A DNA stretch of 16,390 bases from Lysobacter antibioticus (GTDB lineage: Bacteria; Pseudomonadota; Gammaproteobacteria; Xanthomonadales; Xanthomonadaceae): contig NZ_CP013141.1 in the NCBI RefSeq assembly GCF_001442535.1, forward strand, positions 5,601,687-5,618,076, in the 5' to 3' direction. Each line of letters begins with the position of its first letter. The stretch's first letter is position 1. The notes beneath the pieces were generated by a model. The model ran no database searches, had not been told where the DNA came from, and was given only the letters and a program-made list of their open reading frames with translations. This document shows positions 1 through 7,108 of this stretch, piece by piece. Both the position numbers and the translations under genes were made by a program.

Positions 1-1
1 A

Positions 2-1456
2 ATGCGCGGCCTTGATCTCACCGACCCTGTCGATCCTACAACGGACGGTACGCTGGGAGATGCACTCGTCGCCGACATCCGTCGCAGCAACGCCGTGGCG
101 CCCTTGGGGGCGAACCGTCAACTGGATCCGGCCCGTGCCCAAGCGCTGTACATGGCCTTGTCCGACCACGTCCAGATCATGACCCTGACGCTTGAGGTGG
201 AGGACGACCCGCAAGTCATCTTCGAGACGCTGAACGCACGCGGCGAACCTCTGTTGGCGTCGGACCTGGTTCGCAACTTCGTCTTCCTTGAAGCAGCACG
301 CCAGGGACGGCCTGTGCAGCAGCTTTATGCGGAGTACTGGAGCCCGTTCGATCTTGTCGCCACGACCGGAAAAGGGGTCTCGGCCAATGCCTATTGGCGA
401 GAGAAGGAGCGCCAAGGTCGCCTGACCTATCCGCGCATCGACCTGTTCTTCTACAACTACACCGTTCTGCGCAGCCAGGAGGTCACCCTGGCCAGCCATG
501 TGTTCCAGGCATTCAAAACATGGTGGCAGAAGCAGCCCCGGGAGCTTGAAGTGGAGCTGGCGCGTCTCGTTGCATCCAGCCAGCACTTCAGGGAGCTGGT
601 ATCACCGGAAGGCACGGGTTATCTGGCCGAGTTCGCGCGACTGATTAAGTCCCTGGACGTGGGTACGGTTACCCCGGTGTACTTGGTATTGCGCGAGCGC
701 TTGGATAGCGACAGCGCGGAACTGAGGCAGGCGCTCGGCGATCTGGCGTCCTACTTAACGCGGCGTACGGTGTGCGCGTTGACCACCAAGAGCTACAACC
801 GCTTCTTCATGCGTGTGCTTCAAGCCGTGACGAGCGCGGACGCGGAGCCCCATTTGGCCCTGCGCAAGGTGCTTCTGGAGGCCACCGCGCCAAGCGAGGC
901 GTGGCCGGATGACACGACGTTCCGCGACAAGTGGCGGCATCGCGCGGCCTATATCGAACTTCGGCCTGCCAAGACCTGCGGCATCTTGCGCGCGCTGGAA
1001 TACGCCGCCCGCGGCACTATGCAGGGGAGCAATCATGTACCGGTACAGGCTGACCTAACAGTCGAGCACGTGATGCCGCAAAGCTGGGAAAAGCTTCCGA
1101 CCTACCAGATGACCGACATGACTGACGTCCAGCGTCAGCTCAGGGAGGCTGCAGTTCATAGCTTCGGAAACCTGACCCTGCTAACCCAGCCGCTGAATAG
1201 CTCCGTCAGCAATGGACCGTTCGTCGATTCGGAGGATGCGGCCGGTGGGCGAATGCTGGGCAAGCGTTCCAGGCTCGGCCAAAGCGCCCTGCTAATGAAC
1301 ACCTATTTCCATCATGCGGGGATATCCGAATGGGAGGAAGCTGCAATAGCTGTCCGTTCCAAAACCCTGTGCAAGGCCGCATTGCTTGTTTGGCCACGCC
1401 CCGCCGACGTCGCCGTAGCTCCTACCGTAGTGGCGTCTGCACTCGCTGGTAACTAA
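2..1456 (+). CDS. DUF262/DUF1524 (GmrSD-like) restriction protein, 5' end outside window
   Basis: The last 484 codons of a DUF262-DUF1524 protein are present. The family includes the GmrSD type IV restriction enzymes, which couple an NTP-dependent DUF262 domain to an HNH-type nuclease and cut modified phage DNA. Visible are the DUF262 signature IFETLNARGEPLLASDLVRN (about residues 73-92) and, near the C-terminus, the DUF1524 nuclease signature with VEHVMPQSW (from residue 354, His356) and FGNLTLL (388-394) followed by LNSSVSN. The N-terminal DUF262 motif with DGQQR, which should precede this part, is not in the window. The ATG at position 2 is therefore probably internal, and the true start lies upstream. 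The gene is the first in a plus-strand run leading to a nuclease, a helicase and AlpA, so it is plausible defence cargo of a mobile element. Substrate specificity cannot be read from the sequence. Confidence 0.85.
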   Translation: MRGLDLTDPVDPTTDGTLGDALVADIRRSNAVAPLGANRQLDPARAQALYMALSDHVQIMTLTLEVEDDPQVIFETLNARGEPLLASDLVRNFVFLEAARQGRPVQQLYAEYWSPFDLVATTGKGVSANAYWREKERQGRLTYPRIDLFFYNYTVLRSQEVTLASHVFQAFKTWWQKQPRELEVELARLVASSQHFRELVSPEGTGYLAEFARLIKSLDVGTVTPVYLVLRERLDSDSAELRQALGDLASYLTRRTVCALTTKSYNRFFMRVLQAVTSADAEPHLALRKVLLEATAPSEAWPDDTTFRDKWRHRAAYIELRPAKTCGILRALEYAARGTMQGSNHVPVQADLTVEHVMPQSWEKLPTYQMTDMTDVQRQLREAAVHSFGNLTLLTQPLNSSVSNGPFVDSEDAAGGRMLGKRSRLGQSALLMNTYFHHAGISEWEEAAIAVRSKTLCKAALLVWPRPADVAVAPTVVASALAGN

Positions 1457-1477
1457 ATCGGGAAACGGGGAGGGATC

Positions 1478-1687
1478 ATGCATGCCACTGTGGATGCACA
1501 TGCGCTGTGCACTGCGCTGCTGCGGCTCAAGCCGCGGCGCAGCCGCTTTCGCTCGCTGCACGAACCCAGCGTGGAAGTGACCGCCGGCGGCACAGCACTG
1601 GTAATGATGGGCACTCTGGATAGCAGTGCATCGGTCGCGGCGGTCGTGAGCCAGGCGGGAACCGCCCATATTCCGTGGAGGCCGTAA
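1478..1687 (+). CDS. Small hypothetical protein
   Basis: A 69-residue ORF begins 21 bp after the stop of the DUF262 gene. A purine-rich ribosome binding site (GGGGAGGG, from 1467) sits directly before its ATG, which supports translation in an operon with the upstream gene. The N-terminal third is basic (KPRRSRFR) and the rest is small, uncharged and rich in Ala, Val, Ser and Thr. No family is recognised, no signal peptide is evident and no catalytic motif is seen. It is kept because of its ribosome binding site and its position in a tightly packed series; a chance ORF is still possible. Confidence 0.5.
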   Translation: MHATVDAHALCTALLRLKPRRSRFRSLHEPSVEVTAGGTALVMMGTLDSSASVAAVVSQAGTAHIPWRP

Positions 1688-1736
1688 GTCGACTACTTGC
1701 GACCTACGCTAAGAGAACCAGCGTCGTGATTCGATC

Positions 1737-1759
1737 CGAACCAGGAAAGGTATGGTTCG
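1737..1759. promoter_or_regulatory. Inverted repeat before small gene (possible operator or hairpin)
   Basis: CGAACC (1737-1742) and GGTTCG (1754-1759) are perfect 6-base inverted arms separated by 11 bases. They lie about 40 bp before the ATG at 1797, in the 109 bp gap that is the longest among the first four genes. No T-run follows, so a terminator is unlikely. A repressor site or a leader hairpin is possible. Confidence 0.3.
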
Positions 1760-1796
1760 ACAAATTTAGTTTCACCAGCACAGGGGAGCGACTAAG

Positions 1797-2020
1797 ATGA
1801 ATGCTTACAGCGAGCGCCATTTTGTCCAAGCGTTGGTCCCCCTCCTGATCAGCCGGCTCGCGGATCCGTTCTCACCGAGCGAGGCAGCCATGCTTAAGGT
1901 GGCCGAGTCCGCCCGTCGCTGTCCGAACTTCTGGTCAATCTACGTGTGGATCCTGTGTGGCAGCATTTCGTGCTAGACCAGGACGGGCCGGCATGGAACG
2001 AATCGGCCGATACCGACTAG
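1797..2020 (+). pseudogene. Small island gene with apparent frameshift
   Basis: An ATG at 1797 with a good ribosome binding site (AGGGGAG) opens a frame that runs as MNAYSERHFVQALVPLLI and SEAAMLKVAESARR. It then turns into a Cys/Trp-rich tail and stops at 1976 (59 residues). From about 1917 another frame reads far more naturally: LSELLVNLRVDPVWQHFVL, then DQDGPAWNESADTD, with a stop at 2018-2020. Joining the two needs a -1 change (one missing base, or two extra) near 1910-1920 and gives a helical, acidic-ended protein of about 74 residues. The product is not recognised. The ribosome binding site, packing and amino-acid composition suggest a recently broken gene or a base error in the assembly. 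Confidence 0.5.
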
Positions 2021-2042
2021 CGTCCATGCCTAGGGGTCAGAA

Positions 2043-2819
2043 ATGAAGCAGCGTTCCGAAGCCTGGTACAAGGCACGCGCGGGCAGGATCACCGGTTCCC
2101 GCTTCGCCCGCGCCATGGCTTCCAAGCACTCGAGTACCTACCGCAGTCTGATTGATGAACTTGTCCAAGAGCGTCGAACCGGACGCAGCCTTGACGGCGG
2201 GTACATGAACGCCGCGATGCAGTGGGGGATGGACCACGAGAACAATGCCCGCCAATGGTATGGGCGATCGCGCGGTTGTCATGTTGCAGAGGCCGGCTTC
2301 GTAGTGCATCCGGAGCACGACTTCGTCGGCATTTCACCCGATGGCCTCGTCGCCGATGACGGCCTGATCGAGATCAAGTGCCCGCAGATCAAGACATTCC
2401 GCCAAGTGATGGATACGCGCCAGATGCCTTCGCGCTACCGCTGGCAGGTACAGGGCCAGCTGTGGGTATGCCGGCGTCAGTGGCTGGATTTCGTGTGCTT
2501 CTACCCACCCGGCCAAGGCATTGTCATTCGTATCTTTCAGGACCAACGCGACTTCGACCAATTGGACGTACGTTGTCGCGAGGTCAATCGGGAGGTTGAG
2601 CGCAGGGTGGGACCGTGGCTGCCAGCGACGACAATCACTCCCGCCATTACCCGTTGGCCCCCACCGCCCCCGCGACAGGAGGCGCCGATCCTGCCAAAAG
2701 CATGGGTTTCTCGCTCGTCGGAAGGTCCCCGTATGACTGGGTCGCGTAGCATGCCAGGGTGGGCATGGCTGCTCTTGACCATGGTCGGATTAGGCTTGTT
2801 GAGAGCACTGCTCCGTTAG
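2043..2819 (+). CDS. YqaJ/lambda-exonuclease-type nuclease with C-terminal membrane segment
   Basis: This 258-residue protein belongs to the YqaJ viral recombinase (lambda exonuclease-like, PD-(D/E)xK) family, which resects double-stranded DNA ends for phage-type recombination. Visible motifs, in order, are RSEAWYKARAGRITGS (4-19), WGMDHENNARQWY (61-73, with Glu66), GISPDG (Asp100) and IEIKCP (Glu110, Lys112), then YRWQVQGQLWV (132-142) with the conserved glutamines. The nuclease domain ends near residue 190. An unusual tail follows: a proline run (206-210), a basic linker and a hydrophobic stretch (about 240-257) that could span a membrane. An AGGGG ribosome binding site precedes the ATG. 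The PIF1-like helicase starts 16 bp downstream, so the two are probably co-transcribed and may act on the same DNA ends. Confidence 0.85.
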   Translation: MKQRSEAWYKARAGRITGSRFARAMASKHSSTYRSLIDELVQERRTGRSLDGGYMNAAMQWGMDHENNARQWYGRSRGCHVAEAGFVVHPEHDFVGISPDGLVADDGLIEIKCPQIKTFRQVMDTRQMPSRYRWQVQGQLWVCRRQWLDFVCFYPPGQGIVIRIFQDQRDFDQLDVRCREVNREVERRVGPWLPATTITPAITRWPPPPPRQEAPILPKAWVSRSSEGPRMTGSRSMPGWAWLLLTMVGLGLLRALLR

Positions 2820-2835
2820 GGGCGGGACTGTAGGT

Positions 2836-4278
2836 ATGGGGATTTGGGACACCATCACCAAATTGGCCGACACGCTCCTCGGAGAGGGCGGAAAGTCTGT
2901 GCGACCAAGGGACATATCGCGCCCTCTCTCTGTTGCCTCGCCATCACCCCCAGGCCGACGAGACAAGTTCACTTCGGAGCCGGATGCGCTGTTCGAGGTG
3001 GAGGTACTGCCCGAGTACCGATTCATCCTTGAAGCGGTGAAGGCCGGTTGCCCTGCCATCTTCGTGACAGGCAAGGCAGGCACCGGCAAATCTACCCTGA
3101 TCCATTGGCTGCGCAGTCAGCTGGACTCGTGCGCTGTGCTTGCCCCAACAGCCGTGGCTGCGGCCAACGTCCAAGGCGACACCATTCACTCCTTCTTTGG
3201 CCTGCCGCCGCGATTGATCGACCCCGCCGAAAAACACTCTACGACTACCAAGGTTCGGCTCGTGCTGGAGAACATCAAATGCCTGGTCGTGGACGAAGTC
3301 TCAATGGTGTTGCCGAATCTGGTCGACACCATGAGCAATATTCTGCGTAGCGCGCGCGGGAATAGCCTGCCATTTGGTGGCGTCCCCGTGATTTTTGTCG
3401 GCGATCTGCTACAGCTGCCCCCAGTGGTCAGTACACCTGAAGAGTCGGTGTACTTCAGTCACCGCTACCCGACGCCCTACTTCTTCTCGGCTGACATCTT
3501 CAAGGAACAAAAGATCATTCCTGTCGTGCTGACCAAGGTCCGCCGCCAGGCCGACGAAACCTTCATCGACGCGCTGAACCGGATCCGTCTGAATGACGAT
3601 TGCCGAGAAGCGGTGGCTCAGTTCAACAGACACTGCTATCGAGACAAGCCCTCCGGCTCGCCTGCTGGCGTGTACCTGGTACCGACAAACCAGGCCGCAC
3701 GAACGCTCAACATGCGCGAGTTGAACACGCTGCCCGAGCCGGTTCGCTTATATGAGGCGGAAATCAGAGGCAACGTTCCCATCAACCGCTGGAAGCTGCC
3801 GGTGTCGGACCGCCTTGAGCTCAAGGTAGGAGCTAAGACGATCTTTCTAAAGAACCGCAAGCCCCATTGGATCAACGGCGACATCGGCACCGTGGTGGAG
3901 CTCGATGACGACCTGATCCACGTTCGGAAGGACCAGTCGGACAATGTAGTCGCTGTCGGACGCGAGACCTGGCACAAATACAAGTATGCCTACGACTATC
4001 AGACCCGCCGCGTCGAAGCCGAAATTGTCGGGGATTTTAGGCAGTTTCCCCTTGCCCTGGGTTGGGCGATCACCATCCACAAGTCGCAGGGCCTGACCTT
4101 GGACAATCTGACCCTGGACCTCGGGGGCGGCGCATTCGCCGAGGGGCAGACCTACGTAGCCCTCTCACGCTCGCGCACGCTGGATGGCATCAGCCTAGTC
4201 CGTCCCATCGCAATGCGCGACGTGCGGACAGATCCTGTAGTCCTGGCGTTCTATCGGGATCTGGGCATCGACCGCTGA
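2836..4278 (+). CDS. PIF1-like (superfamily 1B) DNA helicase
   Basis: This 480-residue protein is an ATP-dependent 5'-3' helicase of the PIF1/RecD-like class. Motifs in order are Walker A GKAGTGKST (79-87), motif Ia VLAPTAVAA followed by GDTIHSFFG (101-122), Walker B LVVDEVSM (150-157) and motif III FVGDLLQLPPV (187-197). Near the C-terminus are the RecD-type WAITIHKSQG segment (about 410-420) and YVALSRSR (about 440-447). The length is normal for bacterial PIF1-like proteins. The first 55 residues are a polar, Pro/Ser-rich lead with no recognised domain. It follows the YqaJ-type nuclease by 16 bp, which suggests an end-processing or recombination pair carried by the mobile element. Family assignment is firm; the exact cellular role is inferred. 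Confidence 0.88.
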   Translation: MGIWDTITKLADTLLGEGGKSVRPRDISRPLSVASPSPPGRRDKFTSEPDALFEVEVLPEYRFILEAVKAGCPAIFVTGKAGTGKSTLIHWLRSQLDSCAVLAPTAVAAANVQGDTIHSFFGLPPRLIDPAEKHSTTTKVRLVLENIKCLVVDEVSMVLPNLVDTMSNILRSARGNSLPFGGVPVIFVGDLLQLPPVVSTPEESVYFSHRYPTPYFFSADIFKEQKIIPVVLTKVRRQADETFIDALNRIRLNDDCREAVAQFNRHCYRDKPSGSPAGVYLVPTNQAARTLNMRELNTLPEPVRLYEAEIRGNVPINRWKLPVSDRLELKVGAKTIFLKNRKPHWINGDIGTVVELDDDLIHVRKDQSDNVVAVGRETWHKYKYAYDYQTRRVEAEIVGDFRQFPLALGWAITIHKSQGLTLDNLTLDLGGGAFAEGQTYVALSRSRTLDGISLVRPIAMRDVRTDPVVLAFYRDLGIDR

Positions 4279-4453
4279 TCCCCCAGTTCTCCTGCAGCGT
4301 CCATAGCGATCCCGCGTAGTCCAAAGCGATCCAGGCTGTCGGTACTCCTTCTTCCGCTTGAGGGGGCGCCGATGCGGTCGGAGGAACCATCTCGCAACAC
4401 GATGGAACTAAGTTGGGGGGAGGAACCAAGATGGCCCGGGGCTGCGAGTCCAT

Positions 4454-4468
4454 GGGCGTCCGACGCCC
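4454..4468. promoter_or_regulatory. Perfect inverted repeat upstream of alpA-like gene (site 1)
   Basis: GGGCGTC and GACGCCC form 7-base perfect arms around a single C. With the second palindrome 23 bp further on, it lies 80-130 bp before the AlpA-like start, a fitting place for operator or excisionase-type binding sites. The role is inferred from position only. Confidence 0.4.
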
Positions 4469-4491
4469 GCCCGGATCTACACGCGCGTGGC

Positions 4492-4505
4492 GCGGGAATT
4501 CCCGC
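4492..4505. promoter_or_regulatory. Perfect palindrome upstream of alpA-like gene (site 2)
   Basis: GCGGGAATTCCCGC is a continuous 14-base palindrome, 79 bp before the AlpA-like start. It differs in sequence from site 1, so the two would not be simple repeats of one operator. Function is inferred. Confidence 0.4.
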
Positions 4506-4584
4506 CAAGGCCTACACGTCCTTTTCCCGTTGTTCGATCGCCCGCATCGTGGGGCCATCCTCGAACACAGCGGGAAATGACGAT

Positions 4585-4782
4585 ATGAACCACCTCCGTG
4601 TGATCCGCATGCGCTTCATGCCCGACCGGGTCGGCGTGTGCAGGTCGATGATCTACGAATTCTTGAACGAGCGTTCCCCGCGATACGACCCCAGTTTCCC
4701 GCGGCCCATCAAGGTGAGTGCCAACTGCGTGGGCTGGATCGAGTCCGAGGTCGAAGAGTGGTTCCGTGCCCGAATTAACTGA
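4585..4782 (+). CDS. AlpA-family excisionase/transcriptional regulator
   Basis: This 65-residue protein has the compact winged-helix MerR-like fold pattern of AlpA/phage excisionase proteins: a short strand, then VGVCRSMIYEFLNE (recognition helix region), FPRPIKVSANCVGWIESEVEEW and a short tail. The PRPIK and WIESEVEEW pieces are typical of the family. AlpA proteins control integrase expression and excision of P4-like prophages and integrative elements. The open frame extends back to 4372, but the upstream part is unlike AlpA, so the ATG at 4585 is preferred (GGGAAA upstream). It is the last gene of the plus-strand island run, next to the switch to GC-rich DNA, which fits an element edge. No integrase is in the window. 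Confidence 0.8.
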   Translation: MNHLRVIRMRFMPDRVGVCRSMIYEFLNERSPRYDPSFPRPIKVSANCVGWIESEVEEWFRARIN

Positions 4783-5049
4783 GCGATTTTGTCGTTGAGG
4801 GCGATTTGCCGCCGTTAGGCCAAGCCGAGACACGACATTGCTCGCCGGCCGCGTAAGCACGGCGCAAGATTATTTGCGACGCATCGGCGTGATCGTGGTC
4901 ACAGCGAAAAGCGCCGTATCGCGGCAGCGGCTGGGCTCGAAGCCGCAGCCGCGCAGGCGTCGCCGCGGCGCTAGGGTCGTTCCTAGCTTGCGGGCGCCCA
5001 ATCCCCTATTAAGGTTTCCGGCAAACCCCACTCGCGCCCGCGTCCGTCC
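4783..5049. other. Intergenic boundary region, island to GC-rich chromosome
   Basis: These 267 bp separate the AlpA-like gene from the GC-rich 536-residue gene. The left half is mixed in composition; the right half is GC-rich apart from a short AT-richer patch (TATTAAGG near 5007-5014) that might belong to a promoter. I see no tRNA, no convincing attachment-site repeat and no terminator hairpin with a T-run. Both strands carry open frames here, but they look like chance GC-rich ORFs. Confidence 0.4.
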
Positions 5050-6660
5050 ATGACCGACCCCACCCGTCCCGTCGCGCCTCCGCCGATCTTTCCGCTGCCC
5101 ACCACCGGTTCCAGCTACGACGCTGCGGTGCTGGCCGAAGCCGACCGCATCGTCTCGACCCACCAGTACTGCGGTCGTACCGATGTGGAAGGCATGGCCT
5201 ACGCGGTCGCCGACTATGCGCGCCAGCATCCCGATCAGGGCCAGCAGTTGCAGGACGCGATCGGCTCGCGCCTGTTGCCGATGGATCAGATCGCCCTGAC
5301 TAATGCAGTGCAGACCGTGCAGCGCCTGGATCAGGCCAAGCCGATCGGCACCCAGCACGGCGTCGCCGTCGACGTCGCCCCGGGCGACAGCGAGCGCAGC
5401 GTGCTCGACAAGGGCTACCGGCAGATGGCCGCCGACGCCGGGCTGTCGCCGCAGGCCGTCGCCGAGTTCGCGCGCCGCGCGCCGGCGCTGGACGACGGCA
5501 CGCTGCACGCGCCGTCGGGCGATCCGCAAAAGCAGGGCCCGGCCATCGACTTGTCGGCCGCACGCGACGGCAAAATCGAACTGGCGCCGACCTCGGCGCA
5601 GTCGGGCCTGCTCAAGCTGCTGGCCGCGCAGGACCGCTCCGGCCTGGATCCGAGCGCGCCGACCGGCGCCGCCGCCGGCATTCCGTTCATGCCCGACGGC
5701 AGCCGCGCCGGCGCGCCCGGCAACGGCGCGGTCACTCCGGAAATCGCCGCCGAAATGCTGCGCAACATCTCCGAAGGCAAGCCGCCGTTCCGTCCCGATC
5801 TCGGCAAAGTCGGCCCGGTGTCGTGGTTCGTCACCGAAGGCAATCCGCACGTCGGCGTCGGCAACGACAAGAGCGTGGTGGTGCCGGTGGAAGTCGCCAA
5901 CACCAGCGGCAAGCCGCCGCTGCAATTCGGCGAGCGCGAACTGCTGGAGATCTACGACCGCAAGTACGCCGCCGCTGCCGAAGCGGTGGAGCAGCAGGTG
6001 CGCGAGAAGGCCGGCAAGGGCCCCGACGAGCCGCTGTCCAAGCGCAACCAGAACACCATCGAACGTAGCGCCAGCAAGATGGCCGAGCGGCAGATGTGGA
6101 CCGAGGTCGGCGAAGCCGTGGCCAAGTCCGAAAGCGGCGTCGGCAAGGTCAGCCTGCAAGACAGCATGTTCTCGCGCTCGGCCAACGGCGAGTTCACCCT
6201 GACCAGCCGCCCCGAGAACGTACGCGTCCAGGGCGGCGCGCAAGGCCTGCTCGACGTGATCAAGAACCACGGCGTGAAGGCCGACCCGGAGGTGCTCAAG
6301 TCGGCCAACGATCTGGCCGCACGCGAGGGCTGGGCCGGCAAGGTCGAGGGCGCGTTCCGGGTCGGCGGTCGGGTGCTGATCGTGGTCGGCGTGGCCGCCG
6401 ACGCGTACCGGATCTACACCGCCGAGGACAAGGTCAAGACCGTGGTCGAAGTGGCCGGCGGCTGGGCCGGCGCGGCCGCCGCCGGCGGCGCGTTCGCTAC
6501 CGTCGCCGCGCCGGTCAACACCACCGGCCCGTGGGGCTGGGCTGCGTACGGCGTCGGCACGCTCGCGACCGGCGCGTTCGGCTACATGGCCGGCTCGGAA
6601 ATCACCAAGACCATCTACGAGCTGGTGGTGGAAGGCAAACCGATCGAGGTCGGCGGCTGA
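5050..6660 (+). CDS. Large hypothetical protein, possible secreted effector/toxin
   Basis: This 536-residue protein has codon use typical of a very GC-rich genome. Residues 1-20 are Pro-rich. Residues 22-95 form a helical domain (YDAAVLAEADRI to NAVQTVQRL). Residues 100-230 are a low-complexity linker. A mixed region (247-405) contains GPVSWFVTEGNP (255-266) and a charged helix (297-350). The end (431-520) holds a hydrophobic stretch GGRVLIVVGVAADAYRIYTA (439-458) and a glycine-zipper-like segment (469-516) around GPWGWAAYGVGT. Such endings are common in bacterial toxin and effector proteins that enter membranes; this is recollection of a pattern, not a database match. No classical signal peptide is seen, which would suit type VI or contact-dependent export. 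No Shine-Dalgarno sequence is obvious before the ATG at 5050. A catalytic site is not identified. Confidence 0.75.
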   Translation: MTDPTRPVAPPPIFPLPTTGSSYDAAVLAEADRIVSTHQYCGRTDVEGMAYAVADYARQHPDQGQQLQDAIGSRLLPMDQIALTNAVQTVQRLDQAKPIGTQHGVAVDVAPGDSERSVLDKGYRQMAADAGLSPQAVAEFARRAPALDDGTLHAPSGDPQKQGPAIDLSAARDGKIELAPTSAQSGLLKLLAAQDRSGLDPSAPTGAAAGIPFMPDGSRAGAPGNGAVTPEIAAEMLRNISEGKPPFRPDLGKVGPVSWFVTEGNPHVGVGNDKSVVVPVEVANTSGKPPLQFGERELLEIYDRKYAAAAEAVEQQVREKAGKGPDEPLSKRNQNTIERSASKMAERQMWTEVGEAVAKSESGVGKVSLQDSMFSRSANGEFTLTSRPENVRVQGGAQGLLDVIKNHGVKADPEVLKSANDLAAREGWAGKVEGAFRVGGRVLIVVGVAADAYRIYTAEDKVKTVVEVAGGWAGAAAAGGAFATVAAPVNTTGPWGWAAYGVGTLATGAFGYMAGSEITKTIYELVVEGKPIEVGG

Positions 6661-6705
6661 CGGCGCGGCCCGACCCCGATCCGATACCGATCCTATTCCG
6701 GCAAA

Positions 6706-7092
6706 ATGCAGGGCATGAACGCAGAACATCGATCGCACATCCTGCTGCGCGGCCCGGTCGGGCGCTGGCAATCGGCCCTGGGCACCGCCGCCGGCCTGAC
6801 CGGCGACCGCATCGAATTCCACGACGGCGGCCGCGGCGTGCTGCACAGCTGGTCGCCGGCGTTCGGCCAGGAAGCGCTGCCGTTCGAATGGCGGATGCAG
6901 GCGCCGGGGCATTTGCTGGTGCGCCAGATCTACGACGACGGCGACGACGAAGTCGAAGCCTGGACTGGGCTGGAGCTGGAGTTCCGCGAACGCGCCAGCG
7001 ACCTCGGCGCGCAGATGGTGCTGGCGGAAAAAGGCGCCGAAGGCTTCTGGCTGATGCTCGATCCGCTGGCCTGGGTCGGCCCGCCTCAGTGA
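6706..7092 (+). CDS. Small acidic hypothetical protein, possible partner/immunity
   Basis: This 128-residue protein lies 45 bp after the putative effector gene on the same strand and shares its GC-rich codon use. It has no signal peptide or membrane segment. It is acidic in the middle (IYDDGDDEVEAW) and rich in Trp and Leu, with alternating strand-like segments. An alternative start at 6715 (MNAEHRSH) follows an AGGG stretch and may be the true one. No domain is recognised. A small soluble acidic protein directly downstream of a toxin-like gene is the usual layout of an effector-immunity pair, but layout is the only support. An unrelated housekeeping hypothetical protein is the alternative. 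Confidence 0.65.
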   Translation: MQGMNAEHRSHILLRGPVGRWQSALGTAAGLTGDRIEFHDGGRGVLHSWSPAFGQEALPFEWRMQAPGHLLVRQIYDDGDDEVEAWTGLELEFRERASDLGAQMVLAEKGAEGFWLMLDPLAWVGPPQ

Positions 7093-7108
7093 GGCGGCGG
7101 CGCGCGGC

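Larger units (their letters stand above)
4279..4584. other. Non-coding gap between helicase and alpA-like gene
   Basis: No convincing gene lies in this 306 bp. A frame open from 4372 in phase with the AlpA-like gene is compositionally poor and unlike AlpA. The octamer AGCGATCC occurs twice near the left side. Two perfect palindromes (4454-4468 and 4492-4505) lie in the right half, listed separately. The stretch probably carries the promoter and control region of the downstream gene. Confidence 0.5.

Noticed and set aside
4372..4584. N-terminal extension of the AlpA-like frame
   Set aside because: The extra 71 residues are unlike AlpA and cover the two palindromes; the start at 4585 gives the normal family length.
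5303..6202. 299-codon plus-strand frame inside the 536-residue gene
   Set aside because: Its Arg/Ser/Pro-rich translation is an out-of-frame reading of the same GC-rich gene.
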